NCBI GenBank assembly: GCA_001931875.2
Contig: MSJH02000289.1
Location: 1 to 17,129 of the forward strand
From: Byssochlamys sp. IMV 00236
Lineage: Eukaryota; Ascomycota; Eurotiomycetes; Eurotiales; Thermoascaceae
Direction of reading: 5' to 3'
Length of the DNA stretch: 17,129 bases
Part shown: positions 9,732 through 17,129 of the stretch, piece by piece
Layout: each line of letters starts with the position of its first letter
Numbering within the stretch: the stretch's first letter is position 1
Notes under the pieces: model-generated
Told to the model about the DNA's origin: nothing
What the model saw: only the letters and a program-made list of their open reading frames with translations
Database searches by the model: none
Program-made: the position numbers and the translations under genes

Positions 9732-9924
9732 CAGTAGAACTTCGATTCTGTCATAATCCTCGATGGGCAGGAGTAGCATTCCAAAATCGATGTTATTCCA
9801 GAGTAGAATTCATATTTCGACAAAGCATACTGAAATAAACAGTCATATATCTTATTCTTATAAAATCGTATTCCAGAATCGTGATTAATCCAGAATAGGG
9901 TATTCCAGAATCGGGGTCTGACTG
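9732..9924. mobile_element. MITE-like element with pogo/Tigger-like terminal inverted repeats
   Basis: The left end CAGTAGAACTTCGATTCTG and the right end, read inward, CAGTCAGACCCCGATTCTG agree at 14 of 19 positions and begin with CAGT, as pogo-type Tc1/mariner ends do. Inside the right end the unit ATTCCAGAATCG recurs at about 17-bp spacing (near 9870, 9887 and 9902), and weaker ATTCCA copies sit inside the left end (near 9778 and 9795). There is no transposase frame in the 193 bp, so it would be non-autonomous. The right end is flanked by TA; on the left TA lies 4 bp off, so the target duplication is not clean. Confidence 0.45.
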
Positions 9925-10062
9925 TACGAGGTAAGAGCGAGATAATGGGAATAAACTAAGGGCAATAATAACATTGTCTACTAATTGACTAAAAGTTATT
10001 GAATAAAGTGCATGAATGTTTATACAAATTAGAGGAACAAAAGGGACAACGTAAATAACTGA

Positions 10063-10293
10063 GCTTATGTTTACAAAACCCTGTTAGAGTTGGCGTTTGC
10101 TGATTTAATAAGACAGACTACGCTTTCCCGTGACCTGGTACTAAGGAAAGAAAACAAGAAGACAATCACCATACAAGCTGTTGGGTATAACACTGTTGTA
10201 TATTTGGCTGAAGAATCTTTCCCTGATGTTACCACTATGACGAAAATATTATCTTTTGATGTACCAAAGACAATCTGTGCTCTTGGGGATTGA
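10063..10293 (+). pseudogene. Open stretch of unrecognised protein, possibly a decayed gene
   Basis: Seventy-six codons are open between two stops, with protein-like mixed composition: LIRQTTLSRDLVLRK, then ITIQAVGYNTVVYLAEESF, then MTKILSFDVPK. There is no upstream ATG in the stretch. Two bases after the closing TGA sits a strong donor (GTAAGT, 10295), paired with a branch site (TTTACTAA) and acceptor (TACAG, 10368), so it looks like the end of a real exon with a shifted or stopped frame. The alternation of strands and the DVPK-type ending recall the C-terminal part of repeated, uncharacterised Mucorales proteins, from memory and untested. The opposite strand is also open over the same bases, which weakens the call. 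Confidence 0.3.
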
Positions 10294-10294
10294 A

Positions 10295-10368
10295 GTAAGT
10301 TTGCCATTTGTATAATACCGAATGTCAGCCTCGGTATAAGTACGTAAGGTCTTTACTAAATAGTACAG
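10295..10368 (+). other. Orphan intron-like segment
   Basis: GTAAGT at the left, TTTACTAAAT about 20 nt before the end and ACAG at the right make a 74-bp segment that fits the intron pattern of the real genes in this window. It follows the open stretch at 10063-10293, whose frame closes 2 nt earlier, so it may be the fossil of a spliced gene. Confidence 0.3.
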
Positions 10369-10511
10369 ATGTTTGTATCAACTCAAAGCATCGCAAGGCA
10401 AGAACATCCACTTTTCTTTGCTGTGATCCTTTTATCTTTCTGTTTTTAAAATAAATAATATCTAATCATATCTAATGCAGTTAAATAGTAGATTGACCAT
10501 TAAATATAAAC

Positions 10512-10652
10512 ATGATATCCTTTCCATTTGAGACTGAGACACATGCTGGGGTAATTGATATTAAGGAATCATCTCTAAATAATCATTACTTCTCTTCCTA
10601 CTACACCATCAAGTCTAACACTGACAAATTCACTATAAGGGAGATGGCGATA
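10512..10652 (+). other. 46-codon open frame, possibly a relic
   Basis: An ATG frame of 46 residues (MISFPFETETHAGVIDIKES at the start, DKFTIREMAI at the end) with balanced composition in otherwise AT-rich DNA. It may belong to the same decayed gene as the stretch at 10063-10293, or be chance. There is no recognisable domain and no clear donor at its end. Confidence 0.2.
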
Positions 10653-12324
10653 TAAAGTAGTTTTACTTATTTTAAGTGCAATGTATATAGTCTAAATCAG
10701 CATAAATCAAGAAGAAGGTCTATCGATCCCAAAATGGTACAGAGTACAGGTACGAGGTAAGGATTCACAAAGTGACAGGATACTTTCTCTTTTTCTTTAA
10801 TCATGTGTCTGTAAAGCTGATAGTCATCGTAATTCAAGTCATCACACATACTCAGCTAATATATCAGCGCATGACCTTTTATTTGATAACTGTAGTATTC
10901 ATTTTTATTACACTCTCTTTTGAGCATATAAAGCGTATAAAGTAACACATATAATATCTTTCATGTATCTATTATTGTTTTCTCTCTTTTTCTTTGTACA
11001 ACTTTAAACTATTCCGAAGGATTGAACCATTTTATCTCAAAATGACATTATGCAGCGAGAGAATATTCTATAGCTAAAACACTCAATCTTGGGTATAGTT
11101 GAAGGTCGTGAGAGTTGAATGTTCCCTTATTAAGGTAATTTACACAGATTTAGATTAATAATCTTAAAAACACGGTATCACCAACAAAAAACATTTGATT
11201 CTTGGTACCCAGACTAAAACTTTCCTTGCTTTTTTAAGCTTTGAACAATAGGAATATTTTCATTCAGCAAGCAAACTGATCACTAAATTTCATCAATAAC
11301 ATGACGCCAAGCCTATATTTGCCTTCACTTATTTGTAATAATAAAGATATCACAGCATACAGTCATTCTTTTGATGATATCTGGTGCTTATGACTTGTAG
11401 AATTAACAACCGTCTATCATTGACCACAAGAGGTTGACAGTGTAAATATCAGTAGGGGTAAAGATGTGAGATACAAAGGATTTGACGAGAGAGTACCAAT
11501 GATGGGACTCATTAAAAATTACCGAATATGAAAGGTCATAGTGCAACAAACTCAACTTAAAAAAAGTCCATCTTTGACTGAAAGCAAAGCTTATACAACA
11601 GAGATCATACCTGAATCAGGATATGAGTACAATGGGAGATAAGCGTGAGTATCAACCTGATGTTGATGAGCAGGGTGCGGCTTTTATACAATACTGACTG
11701 TATCAGAAGCGCTAGAGTAAACACAAGAATATCCTTGTGGTTTTCATACAGCTTATTTAAACATATGACCTTTATTTGGAACACAAATGAAATGAACATT
11801 ATTTTGTATTGGAACACAACTTTTCTAAAGATGAAACAAGTAAAATAAAATGATATGTACTCCTTTGGCGGAAACTATCCACATTGATTTTGTTATAGAA
11901 CACTTTATCTTCTAGTCTAAAGCCTCCGTTTTTAGCGCTTAATGATATGCTTAACTATTTTAATCTGACCAGCCACTTTATGCAAATGCGATCACATAGT
12001 GCTGATAGACTGTGCTTCATATAGTAGTACGATTCCCAAGCGTACGTCTACTCTCTTTCGTCAGATGTCCATTTTATTTTTGTATTTGAGGCTCTTATCA
12101 ACAATGGATTATCTTTTGGGGACAGACGTAATTAAGTTACGTAATTCTGTTTGCATTTACATAGAGACCGTTCCTTCTTCTTTTTATAAAGGGTTCTTGA
12201 GTGCTCTCTTCACGCTTTTCTCCAGCCGACGCTGCCGTTACCCAGTTACACGAGTTCCAGGAGTGCCAGTTGTTCATTCATGTCAGTACAAGATAATTTA
12301 AGGTAGAAAAGGGTAACCTTTTTT
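10653..12324. other. Gene-free AT-rich stretch, 1.7 kb
   Basis: No convincing gene. Scattered short open bits exist: 11415-11525 on the plus strand reads VRYKGFDERVPMMGLIKNY before a stop, and 11999-12301 is open for 100 codons but from GTG and with low-grade composition. A near-palindromic ACGTAATT repeat lies at 12127-12147. Nothing supports a functional product. Confidence 0.5.
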
Positions 12325-12330
12325 TTTATT
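12325..12330 (-). terminator. Possible poly(A) signal of amino-acid transporter
   Basis: AATAAA on the minus strand, about 86 nt past the transporter stop and followed by poly-A. It is the nearest consensus signal downstream of this gene. Confidence 0.35.
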
Positions 12331-12415
12331 CATTAGTCTTCTATTAAATTTCTGTACAAATATATAAATGAAAGAGGGATATTTGTGTATTTACAACTTT
12401 CTCTCTCTAATGTCT

Positions 12416-13971
12416 CTATTTTGCATTCTGAAAATCACTCTTTAATGCTTCTATAGCAGATCTTGTACCAAAGACAAGGCCGACGATACCAAGCAGAACG
12501 ACAAGGAAGCAGAGGAACAGTTCAAAGATGGACTTGTTTCTGAAGCCTGTCAGCTTGAGGTAAAATAAAATAGGAAAGATGAGGATAAGTGCACAGTTGG
12601 AGAAGGCACCAAGGAGAGACATAAAGTCGCCAAAGTAGGGAACAAAGATGGCAATCACAGCAACAATTACCATCAAGGTTACACGAACGACAGTACGGAG
12701 GAACCATTCGGTGAGCTTGGAGTGGTTAAAGGATGAGATACCAAAGAGTTTCTCAAGATCCAGAGCAAAGGATGTCATCAGGATAGGACAGGCCATCAAA
12801 ACATGTACTGTGATGATCACAATTGATGCTAACTTGGCTGCTCCGTCTGGAATATTGTTATAGATTGGCGATAAGGTACTGTCTCCGTAGACATAATAGC
12901 CGGGAATAGCAGTTAAAAAGTAAAGGCCGGAACAAGTGGCTAATCCAGCTGTGATAACCTTATTCCAATTCTGAGGGTGTTTCATGCCTGCTTCAACATG
13001 GGCATAGACCGGATTTCCGCCTATTTTAAGCATAATTAATTACAATCCCCTGAAGCTGACTAAAAAAAATTAATTACCAAAACTGAACGTAATCGAACTA
13101 AGAGCAATAGGGAATTGATCCCAAATGACGTTGTGATGTTCCACATTAGGATAGTTGACTTTATCCTGAAGAGCCACCACGACGACGATGAGGACAACGA
13201 CAACAGTGGCCAACATACCAAATGCACTCAAGACACCGACTTCTTTCATGGATCTAAAGAAAAGGAAAGGGATTGCGACAATGACAGAACAGATAATGAC
13301 CCAAATAGGAAATGTCAGTTCGGCTCTTGTTCCCTCACAGACCTTATGCAAGTTTTGGCCAGCCAATAGCAAGTAAAGCACGGGTACACCAATAAGAGTG
13401 ACAGCAGTAAAGAAAAAGGATAGCCAGCCTCCGATTGGACCAAAGGCAGCTTCGGCCACTTCTTGGTAAGATGACAGTCGAGTCTTTCCATTGTGATATA
13501 AGCATCGAATTAAAACAACTCCAGAGTCTATAAAAGCTGTTTAAGCATATGTGGAGGGTGATGTATCATATTGTATTTTACATGTTGAAAATAACCAACT
13601 AAGGCCAAGGATAAACAAACCTATAATAAAAAAAAGAGTTGGCACTTGTCAAAATCATAAACAATGACTGTTTACCTATCCATCCTCCTTGTCTTAATGA
13701 ATAAGGTAGTCCAAGTGCGCCTGTACCAGCTACGACACAAACAACATTAAAATAGGCCAAGAAGGATGAACCACCTTCGTTATTCGTATCAACACCATGA
13801 CTGAAAGAAACAGCTTCATGCTCGATTTCAGCTATTAAGAAAAGGGGGGTGAGTTTAAGCCGTTGTGATGATTGATCATGGGATGGTGTTACAAATAATG
13901 CTGTCAGATTGACAATTATCTTGAGTTAATTTGAATGATTTCTCATCCATATTTCGTAGTTCAACACTCAT
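12416..13971 (-). CDS. Amino-acid transporter of the AAAP/AVT family (vacuolar type)
   Basis: Five exons (13971-13893, 13831-13676, 13620-13582, 13527-13078, 13020-12416) encode 442 residues. The four introns are 54-61 bp, and every junction keeps phase 1. Joining restores family motifs: VVAGTGALGLPYSLRQGGWIG in span 1 (the unwound, substrate-binding helix of Aa_trans proteins); STYSGVVLIRCLYHNG; SSYQEVAEAAFGPIGGW; and SITFSFGGNPVYAHVEAGMK. About eleven membrane spans follow a 45-residue hydrophilic N-tail. The family symports neutral or basic amino acids with protons. Fungal AVT members mostly sit in the vacuolar membrane and either store amino acids or release them. Direction and substrate cannot be read here. 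The first exon (MSVELRNMDE...) is the least certain part, since it depends on a GTAACA donor; the alternative is a stop 18 nt later. A CT-rich leader precedes the ATG. Confidence 0.92.
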
Positions 13972-14570
13972 TAAAAGCTCAATTCAAAGAAAAGAGAGAG
14001 AGACAAAATGAGCGGAAAGAGAAAAAAAATGTTTTTTCAGGCCTTTTTTTTTAAATTAAGGTGAGTCATCGGAGAAGTGGGGAACTTTAACATCCAATCT
14101 CAAGTTCTCACGATACAACATTTGAATGTAACTATATACAGTCAATGAATTTACAAAGGATTCGTACTCCAGATATAATTATGACTATTCATTTTCATAT
14201 CAAGTTACACTGATCCATGTAATATCACAAAGTCATCTAGTGCCCTTGGGATGTATAGGCAGCACCTTTATTTTCAATCATTCTTCTCCAAGGATATATA
14301 ATGACATGATTTATTTTTCATGATATCCGTTTCAGACAACTAATGCACATAATTGATATCAATACTCTTGTCCTTATAAATTCACCTACTTTCTCGATTT
14401 TTTTTTCCAAGCTGTATTGTATGTTCCAGTGAAGAGCGGGCATTGTCAATATAATTGTCATTGATGTACGATAAAAAATAAAGAGTAAATTCAAACACGA
14501 GGCTGTTATCAAGAGAGAGCTCTTTTATTGAAAAGAGAGAGTTTCTTTTTTATTTTATTATTTTCTCCTC
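13972..14570. other. Gene-free stretch between transporter and small secreted gene
   Basis: About 600 bp. The left end is the pyrimidine-rich upstream region of the transporter; the right end is the 3' trailer of the small secreted gene. The only sizeable open frame (minus strand, 14318-14512) is AT-driven and matches nothing. No RNA gene was recognised. Confidence 0.55.
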
Positions 14571-14574
14571 TTTA

Positions 14575-14877
14575 TTAAAAGTATAAAAAGCAGGCATGCT
14601 CACCATCTACTTGAATTTCATACTTGTTATTTTTTCCAGGGCTACTTGCACTCAGAATGCAGCTTGAAGTCGAACGACCCACTTTATCTTCCAGGCATTC
14701 TTTGTTTTTGCAGCTTTTTCCTGTTAATTCAAAAACTCATATATACTTTCCGTTATCCATGTAGATGGCTCGAATGGCACACACAGCATGAGACACATTT
14801 CCTACTTGTAATGAAAACTTTTCAGCAAAGATGAACTGAACACAAAGCAACAAAATAATCACAATATTCTTAAGCAT
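14575..14877 (-). CDS. Small secreted cysteine-containing protein, hypothetical; 33-nt intron or internal stop
   Basis: Exon 14877-14747 begins with a clean signal peptide (MLKNIVIILLLCVQFIFA), with a likely cut before EKF. Exon 14713-14575 continues in frame to TAA. Joined, they give 89 residues with five cysteines after the signal (about positions 33, 45, 50, 62, 85), ending in YEIQVDGEHACFLYF. The gap 14746-14714 starts with GTATAT, contains GAATTAAC as possible branch site and ends in AAAAAG; at 33 nt it is a multiple of three and holds the only in-frame TGA. So either it is an unusually short intron or the gene is broken or ends early (59 residues from this ATG). Even cysteine spread and coding-like composition on both sides argue that both parts were once one protein. 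I do not recognise the family; an effector or cell-surface role is possible but unproven. AATAAA overlaps the stop codon. Confidence 0.5.
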
Positions 14878-15539
14878 ATCACAATCCCCCTTACAGTAAG
14901 GATCAAAAGAAAGAGAGAAGAGAGAAATATATTGGTGCTTTCTTGACAGTATCAGATGATAATAAGCATGTTTCCTCTTTTTCTCTCTCGAGTTTTTCAC
15001 TGCAGTTAACTTGGATATATATCATTAGATCAAAGATATTTTACCATCTAAAATCCACTCCTTATTTTTTATATCGGCTAATGAATATCGACCTGTGTTT
15101 GAAATTAGCTTTAATCCGTAAAGTCTGCGTCTTCATTTGGTGGCTTCCAGAGATAAAAGAATTCATCAAGCTTGATGGAAATATTTTGAAATAGAGTCAT
15201 TTGGCGTTCATCTGGTAAATAAGCCCAGATGATGTGTAGTATTCAATGGCTTTGGTAACACACACACATATATTTCATCTATAATGATTAGTATTTCAAT
15301 GACACAGGACACATTCTGAACTGAATATTATTGATTCGAACGATGGCAATGAGAGCAGATTGAGAGCCTATCTTTATTAAATCTTTTTGTTATTCTTGCT
15401 TCCGACTGTAAGAAAGTTCTTTCCCATTGGCTAGCCCATGCTTTTTTTTTTTTTCCCTTTTTTTTTTTTTTTTTTTCGATAAACACTAAATCCCGTTTTG
15501 TCACCTCTCTCTTTTTTCCCTTGTTTTTTTGTAATCTCA
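14878..15539. other. Shared upstream region of secreted gene and copper regulator
   Basis: About 660 bp between two divergent genes. It holds a (CA) run near 15258-15268, two long T tracts (15442-15454 and 15458-15476) and a CT-rich leader right before the copper regulator ATG. Long T tracts exclude nucleosomes and often mark fungal promoters. The open frames seen here are low-complexity and not believed. Confidence 0.5.
15442..15476. repeat. Double poly-T tract (13 T and 19 T)
   Basis: Two T runs separated by CCC, 64-98 bp upstream of the copper regulator ATG. Probably a poly(dA:dT) promoter element or simply slippage-prone DNA. Confidence 0.8.
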
Positions 15540-16852
15540 ATGATTATCAATGGGCAAAAATGGTCTTGTGGTAAATGCTTTGAATCTCTTTAACACGACA
15601 ACATTTGCAAAAAATATGCGACTGACACTTTCTTTTTATATGTAAATAGAAACTTGTATAAAAGTAGTCTTGTATTCTTTATAGAAAGAAGCCGATCGTA
15701 ACTTGTTTTCTCTTTTAGGGACATCGTGCATCAAGTTGTGAGCATACCGATCGACAACTGATCTTGATTAAAAAGAAAGGAAGACCAGCAACACAGTGCT
15801 TGAAATGTAGAGAACTTCGAATTGTGCGGCAACTTCACAGACGATGTGAATGTTTAGTAAAGAATAATGATATCAACAAAATAGAAGCCAGCATAAAAAG
15901 TAACGATACCAACATAAAATTACAAGGTAAAATCTTTGATTAAAAAAGAAATAGTATTTACAACATATTCCCCTCCCCTTTAGATGGGAAGAGCAGAAAG
16001 AGGCACAAGTCACTGAGGCCATTAGCTCCAAAACAAGACATGATACATGATTTACAGGAATTACTAGACGCTAATACATTGTATTCACTACATAACCAAG
16101 ACTTATTACGAGTTGACATCAGCTGCCGTGACGAACAAAAGTATCCAAGTCATGAGTGGAAGAATGTGGATGAACAACTGCCAGAAAAGACGGAGAGTGA
16201 AAAGACTTGTTGCACTCCAGTGAAACGGTCAGATGACTACAACCAGGAACCATTAAAAAAATGCTGCAGCACGCAAACAGCTTTTACGAGTAAATGCTAT
16301 ACAAGTGATAATACTAGTAATAATACTAGTGAGAATAATAATAATAGTAATAATAACAAAGTGAGAATAAGCAGCTGTTGCAATAGTAATAGTGGTAGTT
16401 GCTGCAGCCCAAGTCAATCAGTAGAATCCGTTTCATTTTCATTACCCACACATGATTTGACAGGTCTACTACCGAACAATGGCGCTCGACCGGCCATGTC
16501 CTGTCTTGGACCCGCTGCCAAGAACCAGCAAGGAGAGATTATTCGTCTAGTCACTTGTCGATGCGGTGATAATTGTGCCTGTATCGGCTGCGACGCTCAC
16601 CCTTCACGCGCCATGAAAGAAGGTAGAAATGATGTGTACATCGGATTCAATGAAAGCCATACCAGGAAACTCTCTATTTCTGCCATCACTTGGCCATCTT
16701 CATCAAACCCAGATCCTTCTTCTCCCAAACCAGACTTTCCTGAAACTATTTTGGCCGAAGATGGGACCATGCTTTGTGGTTGTGGATGCGCGAAGAAGTT
16801 TGAGGATTGCTCTAGTTGCATATTACGGCTTTGCCACTCTGAATATAGTTAA
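15540..16852 (+). CDS. Copper-fist transcription factor (Cuf1/Mac1/GRISEA type)
   Basis: Four exons (15540-15570, 15650-15663, 15719-15926, 15984-16852) encode 373 residues. The N-terminal copper fist reads MIINGQKWSCETCIKGHR, then SSCEHTDRQLILIKKKGRP. Zinc ligands are Cys10, Cys13, Cys22 and His24, and the KGRP minor-groove motif is at about 35-38. TQCLKCRELR and RRCEC complete the domain by about residue 62. Exon 2 is only 14 nt and supplies the second zinc cysteine (ETCIK). Without it the reading frame hits a stop. The middle is Asn/Ser-rich with CC pairs. The C-terminal half has the copper-sensing motif CRCGDNCACIGCDAH (Cys276 to His290) and a second cluster, CGCGCAKKFEDCSSC (Cys349-Cys363, plus Cys368). 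Proteins of this type bind copper in the nucleus and control copper uptake (CTR) or detoxification genes. The C-terminal motif order fits the copper-starvation activators; which role applies here is inferred. The regulator converges on the V-ATPase gene. Confidence 0.93.
15650..15663 (+). other. 14-nt microexon of the copper regulator
   Basis: Flanked by AAATAG on the left (branch ACTGAC 24 nt earlier) and GTAGTC on the right. It adds the last two bases of Glu11 plus Thr-Cys-Ile-Lys, giving the invariant CxxC(I)KGHR of the copper fist. Introns on both sides are 79 and 55 bp. Confidence 0.8.
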
Positions 16853-16871
16853 TGTAAATATACTTGTTTAT

Positions 16872-16877
16872 AATAAA
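16872..16877 (+). terminator. poly(A) signal AATAAA of copper regulator
   Basis: AATAAA starts 20 nt past the stop codon of the copper regulator. The V-ATPase signal on the other strand is only about 38 bp away, so the two 3' ends probably overlap. Confidence 0.5.
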
Positions 16878-16914
16878 ATATAAATGTATTAAATGTATAA
16901 AAAGAAGGTATGTT

Positions 16915-16920
16915 TTTATT
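16915..16920 (-). terminator. poly(A) signal AATAAA of V-ATPase c gene
   Basis: AATAAA on the minus strand, starting 10 nt beyond the V-ATPase stop codon and pointing into the 3' end of the copper regulator. Confidence 0.5.
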
Positions 16921-16929
16921 GTATATCAA

Positions 16930-17129
16930 CTAGTTGCACACGCTTTCAGTACCAGAGGCCTTTGTGTTGAGAATCAAGGCGACAATAAGACCATAAAGAC
17001 CCAAGACTTCAGCGAAAATCAAGATCAAGATCTACAACATAGTTTAGGAAAAATGAAACGTCCCCTTTATATACACTTACCATGCCAACAAACATTCTGG
17101 GTTGTTGTGCTGTTGCACGAACACCAGCA
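16930..17129 (-). CDS. VMA3: V-ATPase V0 subunit c (proteolipid), 3' end only
   Basis: Two exons are visible: 17129-17081, entering from the right edge, and 17031-16930, with a 49-bp intron (GTAAGT donor). They read [16 protein letters not shown], then [20 protein letters not shown], ending in SVCN. This is the last transmembrane helix of the 16-kDa proteolipid. The Glu in [10 protein letters not shown] is the residue that carries protons through the membrane ring (Glu137 in yeast Vma3). The ring drives acidification of vacuole, Golgi and endosomes. The tail length fits Vma3 rather than the longer Vma16; Vma11 is the alternative. The 5' part lies outside the window. Confidence 0.93.

Noticed and set aside
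10071..10307. Minus-strand frame opposite the 10063-10293 stretch
   Set aside because: Hydrophobic, low-grade composition; the plus-strand reading looks more protein-like and is followed by a good intron. Not certain.
12127..12147. ACGTAATT direct/inverted repeat as a bZIP operator
   Set aside because: Simple AT-rich near-palindrome 280 bp beyond the 3' end of the transporter with no gene to control.
11999..12301. 100-codon plus-strand frame starting at GTG
   Set aside because: No ATG near the start, AT-driven composition, no recognised motif; a 46-codon minus-strand ATG frame overlaps it, equally unconvincing.
15328..15540. Minus-strand lysine-rich frame
   Set aside because: It is the reverse of the poly-T tracts before the copper regulator.
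1..17129. CRISPR arrays, bacterial operons, phage or plasmid functions
   Set aside because: All genes are intron-bearing fungal genes; no regular spaced repeats or bacterial signals were seen.

Overview
The window reads as nuclear DNA of a filamentous fungus, most likely an early-diverging Mucoromycota mould (Mucorales type). The genes carry many very short GT-AG introns (about 45-79 bp) with clear CTNAN-like branch sites. Non-coding DNA is strongly AT-rich. The protein set (copper-fist regulator, POT peptide transporter, CAD-type alcohol dehydrogenase, V-ATPase proteolipid) is fungal. No operons, Shine-Dalgarno sites or phage/plasmid features are visible. The phylum call is an inference from gene style, not from a marker gene.

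Layout, left to right. (1) 36-1307, minus: 5'-part of a GLTSCR1-domain (BICRA-like, SWI/SNF-associated) protein, truncated by the window edge next to a 31-T tract. (2) 1532-2783, minus: six-exon SAM-dependent methyltransferase with a possible dual-acylated MGSC N-terminus. (3) 3064-4165, minus: zinc- and NADP-dependent alcohol dehydrogenase. (4) 4166-5970: 1.8 kb without a convincing gene. (5) 5971-7713, minus: PTR2/POT proton-coupled peptide transporter, with GATAAG sites upstream. (6) 7714-12415: a 4.7 kb gene-poor stretch. It holds only low-confidence relics: a YADD reverse-transcriptase-like fragment, a 193-bp MITE-like element with pogo-like ends, and short open stretches of an unrecognised protein. 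(7) 12416-13971, minus: five-exon vacuolar-type amino-acid transporter. (8) 14575-14877, minus: a small probable secreted cysteine-containing protein whose frame is kept only by a 33-nt intron (or is broken by one TGA). (9) 15540-16852, plus: copper-fist transcription factor with a 14-nt microexon. (10) 16930-17129, minus: 3' end of the V-ATPase c subunit, converging on the copper regulator with only 77 bp between the stop codons.

The genes do not form a pathway. Loose themes are nutrient transport (peptides, amino acids), metal homeostasis and vacuolar acidification. I assembled the gene models by hand from reading frame and splice signals. Every junction reported keeps frame and, for the recognised families, restores a conserved motif across the junction. 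I see no convincing novel multi-gene system. The items most worth checking are the copper-regulator microexon, the small secreted gene with its ultra-short intron, and the relics in the 4.7 kb desert.
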